DNA of 64,000 nt, from assembly GCA_900472675.1 (NCBI GenBank), contig UCJA01000010.1:248001-312000 (forward strand), given 5' to 3'. Below the pieces are notes generated by a model. That model was not told where the DNA came from and made no database searches. It was given only the letters and a program-made list of their open reading frames with translations. The position numbers were made by a program, and so were the translations under genes. This DNA comes from Hyphomicrobiales bacterium (GTDB taxonomy: Bacteria > Pseudomonadota > Alphaproteobacteria > Rhizobiales > Rhizobiaceae). Positions within the stretch are counted from its first letter, which is position 1; every line of letters starts with the position of its first letter. Shown piece after piece: positions 1-8,926 of the stretch.

Positions 1-2
1 CA

Positions 3-572
3 GGCGGACTGAGCTCTCCAAATATCGAGACGACAGTGACGTTGCAGCGACGGGGTCGCGCGGCGAAAATCCGTTATAGCCGGCTCTCCAGCACGCCGTC
101 GGAGAACGTTTACGTAGCGCCGGGCGACACGATCCTCGTAGAGCGCGAGCGCAGAACCTTCCTGGCCTTCGGCGCCGCTGGCGGCAATGGCCGGTTCGAC
201 TTCGAGGAAACGTCTCTGACGCTGGGTGAAGGACTGGGCAAGGCCGGTGGCCTTCTTGATTCCCGTGCTGATGCTGCGCAAGTCATGCTCTACCGAGCAA
301 CGCCAAAGGCATTCCTCGCGAAAATGGGCATCGACGCGTCTCGCTTTTCCGGTGACACCGTTCCGGTTATTTTCCGCGCCAACCTGAAGGATCCCTCAGC
401 ACTCTTCGCAATACAGAAGTTCCCGATGCAGGATAAGGATACAATCTACGTGTCCAACTCTGCTGCTGTAGAGATTACAAAATTCCTGGATTTGGTAAAT
501 TCAGTCACGACCACCGTATCGGGTGTGAGTGGGGATGCTACAAACACGCGCGACAATATTCGTGATTTCTGA
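3..572 (+). CDS. Wza-type polysaccharide export protein, C-terminal part
   Basis: The reading frame is open to the left edge, so only the last ~189 residues are present; the GTG at 36 is internal and not a start. The visible part carries an SLBB-like segment (PGDTILVERERRTFLAFGAA followed by a GEGLGKAGG stretch), as in the outer-membrane polysaccharide export proteins of the Wza/KpsD family. Such proteins form the outer-membrane channel for capsule or exopolysaccharide and work with a Wzc-type inner-membrane kinase. A Wzc homologue lies downstream on the same strand, which supports the call. The N-terminal signal sequence and the Poly_export domain would lie outside the window. The family assignment is firm; the polymer exported is inferred from the locus. 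Confidence 0.85.
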   Translation, partial: GGLSSPNIETTVTLQRRGRAAKIRYSRLSSTPSENVYVAPGDTILVERERRTFLAFGAAGGNGRFDFEETSLTLGEGLGKAGGLLDSRADAAQVMLYRATPKAFLAKMGIDASRFSGDTVPVIFRANLKDPSALFAIQKFPMQDKDTIYVSNSAAVEITKFLDLVNSVTTTVSGVSGDATNTRDNIRDF

Positions 573-693
573 CAGGTAAATATTACTGGCTTTAGAGTAG
601 TTAAAGTTAACAAAATATATACTATATAAAGCCATTGATAAAGCGATGGAAGCAGGTGATAACCGAATCTATCGACTGAACGGATTTGGAATC

Positions 694-1434
694 ATGATGA
701 AGAAATTGGGCGTTGTCTGTTTTTCAGTAGTGGTTGCAAGTATATCGGCAGTCGTCCTGCCAGCTGCGGCCTCTGCCCAGACCGGTAGCCCGCAAACGGC
801 TGGCCAGCCGGAGACATCGGTCGCGCCTGACGCGCGTGAGGCCATCCTGGAAGCGACCCAAAAGCTGGCGAATATGGACGCTTCAGAGATCGTCGCATTT
901 CTCGCCGATCCGACAAGTCTGCTATCATCGTCGAATAACCGCGATACATTGGAAACGCGCACACGAGCGCTGGCAATTCTAAGCCCTGAGGCATCTGCAA
1001 AGCTGATTGCCCTGGTCATGGAAGGCAAAACAGATGATGCGCAGTCCGGCGCTATCGGCACTGGTCTTGGCCGTGCATCGACGGTGCTATCAACCAGCCC
1101 GGTAAAAGAGGTGCGCGATCTTGCCCAAGCCATCCAGGCAGCTGCGGCCCAGGTCAAGAACCTCGCTTTCCAGAGAGCTTACGCGATTGCTTCGGGTGAT
1201 GATCCTACCGGCGCGCTTGCCGGTGCTGGAGCGGCGGCCGGGGCAGGCAACATAGCGGCTGGCAACAGTGCCAATGGCATCAACGGCGGAAATGGCGCTG
1301 GTGGAGATGGCGGTAACGGTGCATTTGTGCAGAGCACGACGTCGTTCGCTGGCGCCTCGAGCGGTTTGACGTCTGGCGGCGGGGGCGGCTCCAGCACGAC
1401 AATTCTCAGCGTCAACAGTATTAGCAGCCTCTGA
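694..1434 (+). CDS. secreted Ala/Gly-rich protein between export genes
   Basis: The function is not recognised. The ATG at 694 (or 697) begins a clear Sec-type signal peptide: Met-Met-Lys-Lys, a hydrophobic core, then AAASAQ as the probable cleavage site. The ORF can be extended to 646, but the extra 16 residues would bury the signal. The middle is helical and Ala-rich. The last ~75 residues are almost entirely Gly, Ala, Asn and Ser, with Gly-Asn-Gly runs and a five-Gly stretch. It sits 122 bases after the Wza-type gene and 45 bases before the Wzc-type gene, so it is probably cotranscribed with the export machinery. It may be an exported accessory or matrix protein of the polysaccharide system; that role is inference from position only. 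Confidence 0.7.
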   Translation: MMKKLGVVCFSVVVASISAVVLPAAASAQTGSPQTAGQPETSVAPDAREAILEATQKLANMDASEIVAFLADPTSLLSSSNNRDTLETRTRALAILSPEASAKLIALVMEGKTDDAQSGAIGTGLGRASTVLSTSPVKEVRDLAQAIQAAAAQVKNLAFQRAYAIASGDDPTGALAGAGAAAGAGNIAAGNSANGINGGNGAGGDGGNGAFVQSTTSFAGASSGLTSGGGGGSSTTILSVNSISSL

Positions 1435-1479
1435 GATCGCCACCTCACAGGATGCTTCCGTCGCACGATCCATCTGTCG

Positions 1480-3816
1480 ATGTTTACGCGCCGTGACTAT
1501 CCTAGCATCAAACGAGGTAAGCCGTTGCGACTTCTGAACCACGAATTTTACGGCGGTCTCAGCGAAGAAGTGGATGCGCCGCAGTCCGAATTGATCAACC
1601 TCGACGCACTTTTGGCGATTGCGAGGCGCCAGTGGGTTGTCGTTGCCGTTTCCGTGGCCGCCTCACTCCTGCTGGGAGTTGGGTTCATACTCACCGCTGT
1701 TCCCAAATACACGTCTTCGGCGACCGTGCTGATGGACCGTGGGAACAAGCAGGTGGTCGATGAAATGCTGTCGTTAGCTGGCAGCGGCTCAGCAAATGAC
1801 GAAGGCTACGTCCTCAGTCAGGTTGAGGTGGTAAAATCAGAGACGGTCGCGCTTGCCGTTGTGGATCAGCTGAAACTTGTCGAAGATCCGCTGTTTAATG
1901 CAGACAATCGATCCATCCTGGCAACCATTGCCCAGGGCGTGAAAGCGGTTCTCAACGTTTCCAAATGGTTCTCCGACAGCAGTGCTCTCGATGAGGACTT
2001 TTCCCAGAGGCGTATCGACGCAGCGGTTAAAGTGCAGAACAACCTCGCTGTAACCCGCATTGGACGCAGTTACGTGCTGGTTTTCAGCTATGAATCGCCA
2101 TCCGGAGATCTCTCTGCAAAGATTGTCAACGCGGCGGCGGCTGCTTATCTGGACGACAAGCTGAACGCCAAATACGATGCGACCAAACGGGCCAGCAGCT
2201 GGTTGATAGACCGCATCGCTGAACTGCGACAGCAGTCGCTCGCGACGGATCTTGCGGTTCAGAAATTCCGCACGGCCAATGGGCTTGTGTCGATGGGTAG
2301 CAATGGCCTTGTCTCGGACCAGCAATTGTCGGAGCTGAACAGCGCTCTCATTGTCGCTCAGGCGGATGTTGCGAAGACACAGGCAAGACTCGATCGGATT
2401 CAGGAGATATTGGCGTCGGGGCAAACGGATGCCATCGTGACCGACGTCTTGGCAAGCTCTGTCTCCAACGAATTGCGGACCAAGTATCTGAATGCGTCCA
2501 AACTGGAAGCACAGATTTCCTCACGGCTTGGTCCAAAGCATGTGCAGGCGGTCCGCCTCCGCAACGAGATGGATGATTACAAACGGTTGATGTTTGACGA
2601 ATTGTCTCGCATCGCCGAAAGCTATCGCAGCGAATATGACGTTGCCGTGGCGCGTCAGAAATCGCTGGAGAAGAATGTCGCAGACGCCGCCGGGGTCAGC
2701 GCCACTGCCAACGAGACGCAGGTGCAGCTGCGAGAGCTTGAGCGAGAATCCGAGACATACAAGAACCTCTACCAGACCTTCCTGCAGCGCTACCAGGAAG
2801 CTGTACAGCAGCAATCCTTTCCAGTCACCGATGCCCGCATCATAAGCCGAGGTGCTCCTTCAGAGAGAGCGAGTTCCCCGAATAAACTTCTGGCATTGGC
2901 GTTCTTCGCCGTCCTAGGCGCCAGCGCTGGCGCTGGGATCGGTGGTTACCGGGAGTTCCGTGATCGCTTCTTTCGGATCGGTGATCAGGTGCGTGCGACG
3001 CTTGGGCTCGAATTTCTGGGAAGCACGCCCTTGTTGCCGAACTCGGCCAGCCCATCGTTTACCGATGACGCCAGGAAGGTCGGCGAGATCTTCAAGTCGA
3101 GTGACCGTTTCAACCACTCCGTAGCCTACCCACTGTCGTCTTTTGCAGAGACGCTCCGGAGCTGCAAAGTGGCAGCCGATCTGACGATAGCTGACAAACC
3201 CTGCAAGGTCATTGGCATCGTCTCAGCGCTGCCGGGCGAGGGAAAGTCTACCTTTGCCGTGAACTTCGCCGAACTCCTCGCCAGCCAGGGTGCCCGCACC
3301 ATCCTGATTGACGCCGACCTGCGCAACCCCGGCGCTACGCGCGCGATCGCACAGCACGCTGACATGGGCATACTGGAATCGATTCTAGACAAACGCGATC
3401 CGCGTAGCTTGCTCATGCGCAATCCAAAGACTGGCCTGTTGTTCCTGCCCGCCGTGGTCAAACAGCGTGTACCGCATTCCTCGGAACTCCTGAACTCCGT
3501 CACCATGCGTCAGGTCCTGGCCGACTTAAGCAAAAACGCTGACTATGTTATCCTTGACCTTCCGCCGCTTGGCCCCGTCGTTGATGCGCGCGTCATGGCG
3601 CCGCGAATTGACGGATTTATCATGGTCGTGGAGTGGGGTAAGACCGCTCGCGCTGTGGTCTCGGAACTGATGTCAAGCAATCATCAGATCCGCAACAAAT
3701 GCCTTGGAGTTGTTCTCACCAAGGTCGACCAGAGCAAAATGAAGCTCTACCAAACATTCGGCTCAAGCGATTATCATTACTCGAGATACTCGCAGTACTA
3801 CCAAGAGAACGTTTAG
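1480..3816 (+). CDS. Wzc/ExoP-type tyrosine autokinase, polysaccharide co-polymerase
   Basis: This inner-membrane protein controls chain length and export and phosphorylates itself on a C-terminal tyrosine cluster. The Wzz-type N-terminal domain has a first membrane segment at about residues 53-72, then a long coiled periplasmic region, then a second membrane segment at about 469-488. The cytoplasmic BY-kinase domain follows with Walker A (PGEGKST, residues 585-591), Walker A-prime (ILIDADLRNPG) and Walker B (YVILDLPPL). The final 22 residues contain six tyrosines (757, 765, 767, 770, 773, 774), the usual autophosphorylation tail. The length of 778 residues is normal for fused Wzc/ExoP proteins. 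It pairs with the Wza-type gene upstream. Confidence 0.93.
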   Translation: MFTRRDYPSIKRGKPLRLLNHEFYGGLSEEVDAPQSELINLDALLAIARRQWVVVAVSVAASLLLGVGFILTAVPKYTSSATVLMDRGNKQVVDEMLSLAGSGSANDEGYVLSQVEVVKSETVALAVVDQLKLVEDPLFNADNRSILATIAQGVKAVLNVSKWFSDSSALDEDFSQRRIDAAVKVQNNLAVTRIGRSYVLVFSYESPSGDLSAKIVNAAAAAYLDDKLNAKYDATKRASSWLIDRIAELRQQSLATDLAVQKFRTANGLVSMGSNGLVSDQQLSELNSALIVAQADVAKTQARLDRIQEILASGQTDAIVTDVLASSVSNELRTKYLNASKLEAQISSRLGPKHVQAVRLRNEMDDYKRLMFDELSRIAESYRSEYDVAVARQKSLEKNVADAAGVSATANETQVQLRELERESETYKNLYQTFLQRYQEAVQQQSFPVTDARIISRGAPSERASSPNKLLALAFFAVLGASAGAGIGGYREFRDRFFRIGDQVRATLGLEFLGSTPLLPNSASPSFTDDARKVGEIFKSSDRFNHSVAYPLSSFAETLRSCKVAADLTIADKPCKVIGIVSALPGEGKSTFAVNFAELLASQGARTILIDADLRNPGATRAIAQHADMGILESILDKRDPRSLLMRNPKTGLLFLPAVVKQRVPHSSELLNSVTMRQVLADLSKNADYVILDLPPLGPVVDARVMAPRIDGFIMVVEWGKTARAVVSELMSSNHQIRNKCLGVVLTKVDQSKMKLYQTFGSSDYHYSRYSQYYQENV

Positions 3817-3975
3817 GAGAGTGGACGGGGGGGCTATGCCAGTTTCCTCGCGTGGCTGCGCAATGGCTAGCCACGAAGCGAGTGGTTGGCGATCCGGCTG
3901 GTCCTGGTGCCACAAACTATTCATTGACCCACCGGCGATGGTCTGCAACGGCAGCCGACCATCGTGAAACGGAGG

Positions 3976-4686
3976 TCAGAAGCCTCGGCCGTCGGTCAGT
4001 TCGTTATGCAGGGTCTTTAAAATGATTGCGATGTCGAGCCAGATCGAGAAATTGGCAACGTAAAACAGATCGCATGCGACGCGGGAACGGGCCTTGGCCG
4101 GCGTGTCCGTTGGTCCTCTCCAACCCCTTGCCTGTGCCAACCCGGTCAATCCGGGACGCATGACATGACGCTCGTGATACTGGGGCACCAACTCTTCGTA
4201 GAGCGTTCCTGCAGCGAGCATCCCCACCGCATGGCATCTTGGACCAACCAGTGACATATCCCCGCGAAGGATATTGAAGAGCTGCGGTAGCTCGTCAATA
4301 TTCAGTCGTCGCAGTGACTTGCCAACAGGTGTTATCCTGGGGTCATTCTCGGTCGTTTGAGCGACGCCGCTAGCGTCGCCCTTATCAACGTACATAGACC
4401 TGAATTTCCAGACATTGATGACCCGGCCGCCCATACCCCAGCGACGTTGGCTGAAAAATATCGGACCCTTGCTGTCAAACTTGATTATTGCCGCAACGAG
4501 GATCAGCAACGGGAGCAATATTGCGAGCCCGGTCAACGAGAAAATGATGTCCAAGGATCTTTTGGCCATCAGGTGCCACCGCATATTTGTCCGACGAGCA
4601 GATGTCGGGCTAGCCGGGTTGGCAGGCAACACCGAAAGATCTCGCAGGCAACTGGAGTTAGCAGACTGTGGCAAGACCGACCTCAA
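3976..4686 (-). CDS. ExoY-like undecaprenyl-phosphate sugar-1-phosphate transferase
   Basis: This bacterial sugar transferase would start repeat-unit synthesis by moving a hexose-1-phosphate, often galactose or glucose, from UDP-sugar to undecaprenyl phosphate. One hydrophobic segment (LDIIFSLTGLAILLPLLILV) precedes the conserved core, with KFRSMYVDKGD, DELPQLFNILRGDMSLVGPR and RPGLTGLAQ all present. At 236 residues it is of the short ExoY/PssA type without the large N-terminal membrane domain of WbaP. The start could be 4686 or a Met about 30 residues in, just before the membrane segment. It lies convergent to the Wzc gene. Confidence 0.9.
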   Translation of the reverse strand: MRSVLPQSANSSCLRDLSVLPANPASPTSARRTNMRWHLMAKRSLDIIFSLTGLAILLPLLILVAAIIKFDSKGPIFFSQRRWGMGGRVINVWKFRSMYVDKGDASGVAQTTENDPRITPVGKSLRRLNIDELPQLFNILRGDMSLVGPRCHAVGMLAAGTLYEELVPQYHERHVMRPGLTGLAQARGWRGPTDTPAKARSRVACDLFYVANFSIWLDIAIILKTLHNELTDGRGF

Positions 4687-5026
4687 GCTCTATAAATTTT
4701 GGATGAAGCAACGCTTCCCAATGATAACGAAGTAATTTCTCGGAGTCTCGATAAAGTTAATGTATCGTTAATTTCAATAAATGCTATTTACCAATATACT
4801 ATGACAACCCCAAATTGAAGTGTAGCAACAAAAAAGTTGATTTATTATCACGTTGAAATTTAGATAGTGTAAAACAGCATTGATTTTTATCGTTACAAGC
4901 CTTGGAGCTCTTTCGAGGCCGATTAATGATATAAAAGTTTGAAGCTCTCCTGTTGTTTAACCGCTTCCATCGGTCGAGCATTAGTGGCAGTTCTACTGCT
5001 TTCTCTCCACTCGATGATGCCCAGCT
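4687..5026. other. intergenic, AT-rich, divergent
   Basis: These 340 bases separate the ExoY-like gene (leftward) from the next gene (rightward). The DNA from about 4730 to 4960 is strongly AT-rich compared with the genes and lacks a convincing reading frame, so it probably holds the promoters for both directions. I see no clear inverted repeat. Confidence 0.5.
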
Positions 5027-5722
5027 ATGCAAAGCGCCCGCTCGTGGTCTCTTATCTTTATCTGCTCCGCGCTCGCCATTTTTGTCGTGACGCTCGGAGT
5101 TAGGGAGCTGTGGATCCAATCTCAATTTTCAGAGGTCACAAGCGCATCTCGACGTGTTGAAGCAGGCGTCCCTATCGGCAATGGAGCGATCCTTGACCTT
5201 GCCCAATTGGCGGACGGGATGGCAGACCGAATGGTTTGCCATTCGGATCTCCTGCGGTCTGGGACGACGCTGGTGTTGCGTCGGTTAGAGCTCCAGGATT
5301 CGGCCCGGAATGCAGCTGCTTTCAGTGACGCTGTGGAGCGCGCAGACAGATTCCTGCGTCACGCGCTGTCCTGTATTCCGAGCCAAGGTAACTTCTGGCT
5401 TCGGCGGGCCATGGTTGGATCGCTGCAGGGGCAAAATCCGCAGCAACTCGCGCATTTCCTTGAGCTATCGCAGCGTTTTGCTCCGGCGGAAGAGGGGGTT
5501 CTGAAAGGTCGGCTGGCGTTATGGCAAAACGTCTCTCAGCCCTACCTAAAGCGTTTGCAGCAAACGCTTGTGGCGGATCTCCGCAGTCTCTGCACACCGC
5601 AGAACGTGCGTTCCGCAGACAAGCTGGATGCCCCGAATCCATCTCTCTGGCCCTATATCGAACAAATAGGCGCGGTGAGTCCCCAATTGAAATCGCCCTG
5701 GTGCCGGGTGTCCAGCCAATGA
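5027..5722 (+). CDS. membrane-anchored protein of unknown function in EPS locus
   Basis: Not recognised. The 231-residue product begins with a short positive stretch and one hydrophobic segment (residues ~8-24, LIFICSALAIFVVTLGV), so it is probably anchored in the inner membrane with a periplasmic body. The body is Leu- and Arg-rich and predicted helical. It has repeating helix-turn-helix character that could resemble a TPR-like fold, and four cysteines. It is flanked by the ExoY-like transferase and the Wzx-like flippase, so a helper role in polysaccharide assembly is a reasonable guess. Coding is supported by the length, the codon pattern and the lack of a competing frame. Confidence 0.6.
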   Translation: MQSARSWSLIFICSALAIFVVTLGVRELWIQSQFSEVTSASRRVEAGVPIGNGAILDLAQLADGMADRMVCHSDLLRSGTTLVLRRLELQDSARNAAAFSDAVERADRFLRHALSCIPSQGNFWLRRAMVGSLQGQNPQQLAHFLELSQRFAPAEEGVLKGRLALWQNVSQPYLKRLQQTLVADLRSLCTPQNVRSADKLDAPNPSLWPYIEQIGAVSPQLKSPWCRVSSQ

Positions 5723-6027
5723 AGGGCGTAGCCTCACGCGACGTTATCGGTTGCGCACTGTTGCTATAGCTTGATGGCATATGACTGATGGTGTTTTCGG
5801 GTAGCCGAATGTAAGCCAGCTTGCAGTTTTAATCGAGGTTAAGTAAGGCCAAGGCCGTCGGAACGTAGACCTGTATTTTTCGCCGAACCTAATAAGTTGC
5901 TACTTCATGTTTATTATTTTTTTACTCGGATATACTACATTTAAATTTTAAAGATTCCCACAGATTAATTTGAGATTTGAGTGGTGCTGGAGTAATCAGT
6001 TAACTCTGGATATCCGGATGCGTTGGA
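5723..6027. other. intergenic, AT-rich region upstream of flippase
   Basis: This 305-base gap has a very AT-rich centre (about 5870-5960, with T and A runs) and no supported gene. It probably contains the promoter of the flippase/pyruvyl transferase unit. I see no obvious terminator for the preceding gene. Confidence 0.45.
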
Positions 6028-7503
6028 ATGGCCGAGATGATATCAAGATCCAAAACAATGAACGGATTTGCACTGTTAGTCAGCGGCCGGATCGGCAATG
6101 CGTTCCTCAGCATAATATCGACCTCAATTCTTGCGAGGCTCCTTTCTCCCGATGATTTCGGTGTTGTCAGCGCGGCCCTGCTCGTCGTTGCGCTAGCGAA
6201 CGTCATATTTGATGGCGCCTTCGGAATAAGCCTTGTGAAAAATTCGGCTTTAACGGAGGCCGACCAACGCACCTCTCTGACAGTCGCACTTCTTCTGAGC
6301 TTCGTGCTTGTCGCTCTGGTTATAATCTTCAGCCCTGGCATCGAGACATTTTTTCGATCGAACGCGGTTGGCGATTTGCTGTCTATTGCAGCCCTGACGA
6401 TCCCGTTTAAGGCGATATTTGCCGTATCGAGTGCGATGCTGCAGCGGACCGGGCGGTTCGGGAGTATAGCGGCAGGCACTCTGGTGGGTCAGATCATTGG
6501 AAATATCGCAGTGGCGGTTCCAATGGCTTTGTACGGCATGGGTCCGTGGGCTCTTATCGTAGGCATAATGATTTCCGGCGCGGTGGAGGCGGGTTACGTC
6601 GCGTTTAAGTCGCGAGTTTCATTCTGCCCGCAACTTGAAAAGGCCGCTCTGCGAGATTTGACGGCATCTTCCTTGTTCAGCGTTGCAAATGTGATGAACT
6701 GGGTTGCGAACGCAGGCGCCAATGCTCTGGTCGGGCGGTTCATGGGTTTTCATGACCTGGGGATCTATTCCCGAGGTTGGAAGCTGCTTGATCTTGTTGT
6801 CGCGATCACCGCCACGCCTTTGTCGCGTGTTCTCCTGCCGGCATTCTCATCGAGACGCGATGAGCCTGTGAGGTTGGCGCAGACACTTTACCAGGCGCTT
6901 CACCTTGCCGTCCCCGCCTATGCGTGTCTATCGGCGCTCCTGGTCAGCCAGGCGCCCATTATCGTGTACCTGGCTCTAGGTCCCCAATGGGGAGAGACAA
7001 CGATCGTAGCACAGCTGTTTTTTGCAGCTCTGGTCCCCAGATGTGCATTCAAGATCTCAGAGACTTTCGCGGTGGCTGTGGGCCGCTCGGGGGCTGCGCT
7101 TGTTCGACAGCTTATCTATGCAACGCTCATGGTGGCGGGCGCAGCCATTGGTCTTCAGTATGGGGTCTCTGGCGTGGCTCTGATGACATCCTGCGCCGTG
7201 ACGCTTTTCTACATCATGTCTCTTGGCTTTGCCCTGAAGATTGGAAAGCTCTCGCCACTTGCGGTCCTTTGGATCCATCTCAAGGCCACTGTATTGGCGG
7301 CCCTCGTGGGATGGGCTGACGTGTCTATTGTCTGGTTGTTTTCCGACGGAGCGCTTTTCTTGTCTCACTTGGCAGGCGCCGCCTGTGGCGTGGTCGTGCT
7401 GGTCTTTCTGCTCTCCGTCGCGCCGACATTCTGGCTCGGCCCAGCCGGCGAAATTTATGTGCCGAAGATCCGTCGCGCGTTCAGCAAGTTTAAGTTCGCC
7501 TAA
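6028..7503 (+). CDS. Wzx/WzxC-like polysaccharide flippase
   Basis: A multi-pass inner-membrane protein of the MOP superfamily (Polysacc_synt type) that would flip the lipid-linked repeat unit to the periplasm. The 491 residues have about 12-14 hydrophobic segments. The N-terminus is typical: GRIGNAFLSIISTSILARLL, then SPDDFGVVSAALLVVALAN. Several in-frame Met codons occur at the start (6028, 6037, 6058), and the true start could be any of them. It is followed four bases later by the pyruvyl transferase frame, so the two are probably one transcript. It fits a Wzx/Wzy route with the initiating transferase and the polymerase in this locus. Confidence 0.88.
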   Translation: MAEMISRSKTMNGFALLVSGRIGNAFLSIISTSILARLLSPDDFGVVSAALLVVALANVIFDGAFGISLVKNSALTEADQRTSLTVALLLSFVLVALVIIFSPGIETFFRSNAVGDLLSIAALTIPFKAIFAVSSAMLQRTGRFGSIAAGTLVGQIIGNIAVAVPMALYGMGPWALIVGIMISGAVEAGYVAFKSRVSFCPQLEKAALRDLTASSLFSVANVMNWVANAGANALVGRFMGFHDLGIYSRGWKLLDLVVAITATPLSRVLLPAFSSRRDEPVRLAQTLYQALHLAVPAYACLSALLVSQAPIIVYLALGPQWGETTIVAQLFFAALVPRCAFKISETFAVAVGRSGAALVRQLIYATLMVAGAAIGLQYGVSGVALMTSCAVTLFYIMSLGFALKIGKLSPLAVLWIHLKATVLAALVGWADVSIVWLFSDGALFLSHLAGAACGVVVLVFLLSVAPTFWLGPAGEIYVPKIRRAFSKFKFA

Positions 7504-7524
7504 TTTATGGAGAGATCATACGAA

Positions 7525-8871
7525 ATGGATAAGGCGACAACCCTGCTTATCTCACGCCTGACAATGCAAAATGCCGGCAATGAGGCCCTATCAAAGCAGT
7601 TCCTGAAGTACTTTAGTGCCAATGGTGAGGGCGAGGATGTTCGCGCTCTCGACCGTTACCCAAGGTACTTCGAAACGCTGTCAATGAAGCAGCTCGGATC
7701 GTGCCCTGTCGACGCCTTCGACAAGCTCGCAAAGGACCTTATGCTGCGGTTCAACGACAAGCATGCGGTACCGCTACCAAAAGCGGCGGAAGGGCTGGTA
7801 AAGCTAGACGAAACTGCCAGGGAGATCACCGGCTTTCTCCGAAAGATCAAACGAAAAATCGCATGGAGGAAGAGGCTTTCGTCACTTCTCATGATCGAAA
7901 AAAGCCAGCTGTTGAGCGCTGTCACCGGCTGCGCGACGTCAGGTCTCGTCGTCTGGAACCCGGCAGGCGAGATACACCCCACCGGTAGCCCCGATCAAGT
8001 TATGCGGCTGCTTCTGTTGCTCAGAATTGCGCAGCTAAGCGGCAACAAGACAGCCGTGGTGAACCATAGCTTGGAGATTGTTGACGATCGACTTCGGCAG
8101 TTGATCGCGCATGTTTACAAAAATCTGGATTACGTTGGCGTGCGGGACGCAAAGTCGGTGGAAGTCGCGCTCGAACTGGGTGTTAGCGAGACACGCATCT
8201 ATGAATCCCCTGATCTTGTTTTCCTGGCCTCTCGTGAAGACAGGGCGCAGCAGGGCAAGCTGCCGAAGGGCACCGTTGCTCTTGCAATCAATGGTCTCGA
8301 AGCGCTGTCGGGATCGGACGAATGGGCCAACTTCATGAAGGGCTTGGAGGATCTCAAGCGCCCGATCGTACACGTCTCCAACGCAGTCAATCACGATCGT
8401 GATTTCTCCAACTACCTTGCCGGCCTTGCCGGTGAAAGCAGTGTTGTGGATCATCAGCCGGGATACATCGAGCTCCGCTCCTTCTACAGAGACTGTGCAG
8501 TCCTGATCAGCAGCCGGCTGCATGCTTCGATCCTTGCGCTTTGCGAGGGGACACCCGTCATCAGCATCGAGCCATCGGTTTTCAAGTTAACGGCAATTTT
8601 CGAGCAAATGAACTATCCGATCAGGACGACCAGACTGCAGGAGATAGGTTGGTCCGAGAAGATACTTGCAACCGTCAGGGCAATCATCAACGATGAACGC
8701 CCGGAGCTTGTGACAGAAGGTGATCGCGCCTTGCGTCACCAGGTCAATCTTGTCGAACAAGCCTTCAAGCCTCTGTTTGCCTTGATGCCTCGCAGTGCGG
8801 TTGCGTTGAGTAGATCTTCAAAAGCCGAGTTGGATCGGCGAGCACCGAGCTCGGCAGATTCGGTATCTTGA
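7525..8871 (+). CDS. polysaccharide pyruvyl transferase family protein
   Basis: This family (PS_pyruv_trans) adds ketal-linked pyruvate from phosphoenolpyruvate to sugars of exopolysaccharide, making the polymer acidic. The C-terminal third has the family core, with YRDCAVLISSRLHASILALC followed by EGTPVISIEP. The frame can begin at 7507, but a GGAGAG ribosome-binding site at 7509-7514 lies ten bases before the ATG at 7525, which gives a cleaner N-terminus (MDKATTLLISRL) and 448 residues. A central Lys/Arg-rich stretch (about residues 100-120) is unusual but in frame. The sugar that is modified cannot be read from sequence. Confidence 0.85.
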   Translation: MDKATTLLISRLTMQNAGNEALSKQFLKYFSANGEGEDVRALDRYPRYFETLSMKQLGSCPVDAFDKLAKDLMLRFNDKHAVPLPKAAEGLVKLDETAREITGFLRKIKRKIAWRKRLSSLLMIEKSQLLSAVTGCATSGLVVWNPAGEIHPTGSPDQVMRLLLLLRIAQLSGNKTAVVNHSLEIVDDRLRQLIAHVYKNLDYVGVRDAKSVEVALELGVSETRIYESPDLVFLASREDRAQQGKLPKGTVALAINGLEALSGSDEWANFMKGLEDLKRPIVHVSNAVNHDRDFSNYLAGLAGESSVVDHQPGYIELRSFYRDCAVLISSRLHASILALCEGTPVISIEPSVFKLTAIFEQMNYPIRTTRLQEIGWSEKILATVRAIINDERPELVTEGDRALRHQVNLVEQAFKPLFALMPRSAVALSRSSKAELDRRAPSSADSVS

Positions 8872-8926
8872 TACGACTTCCGTAAAACGGCCTGGCTGCT
8901 CTTCAACCTTTTTCGATTGAGATCCG

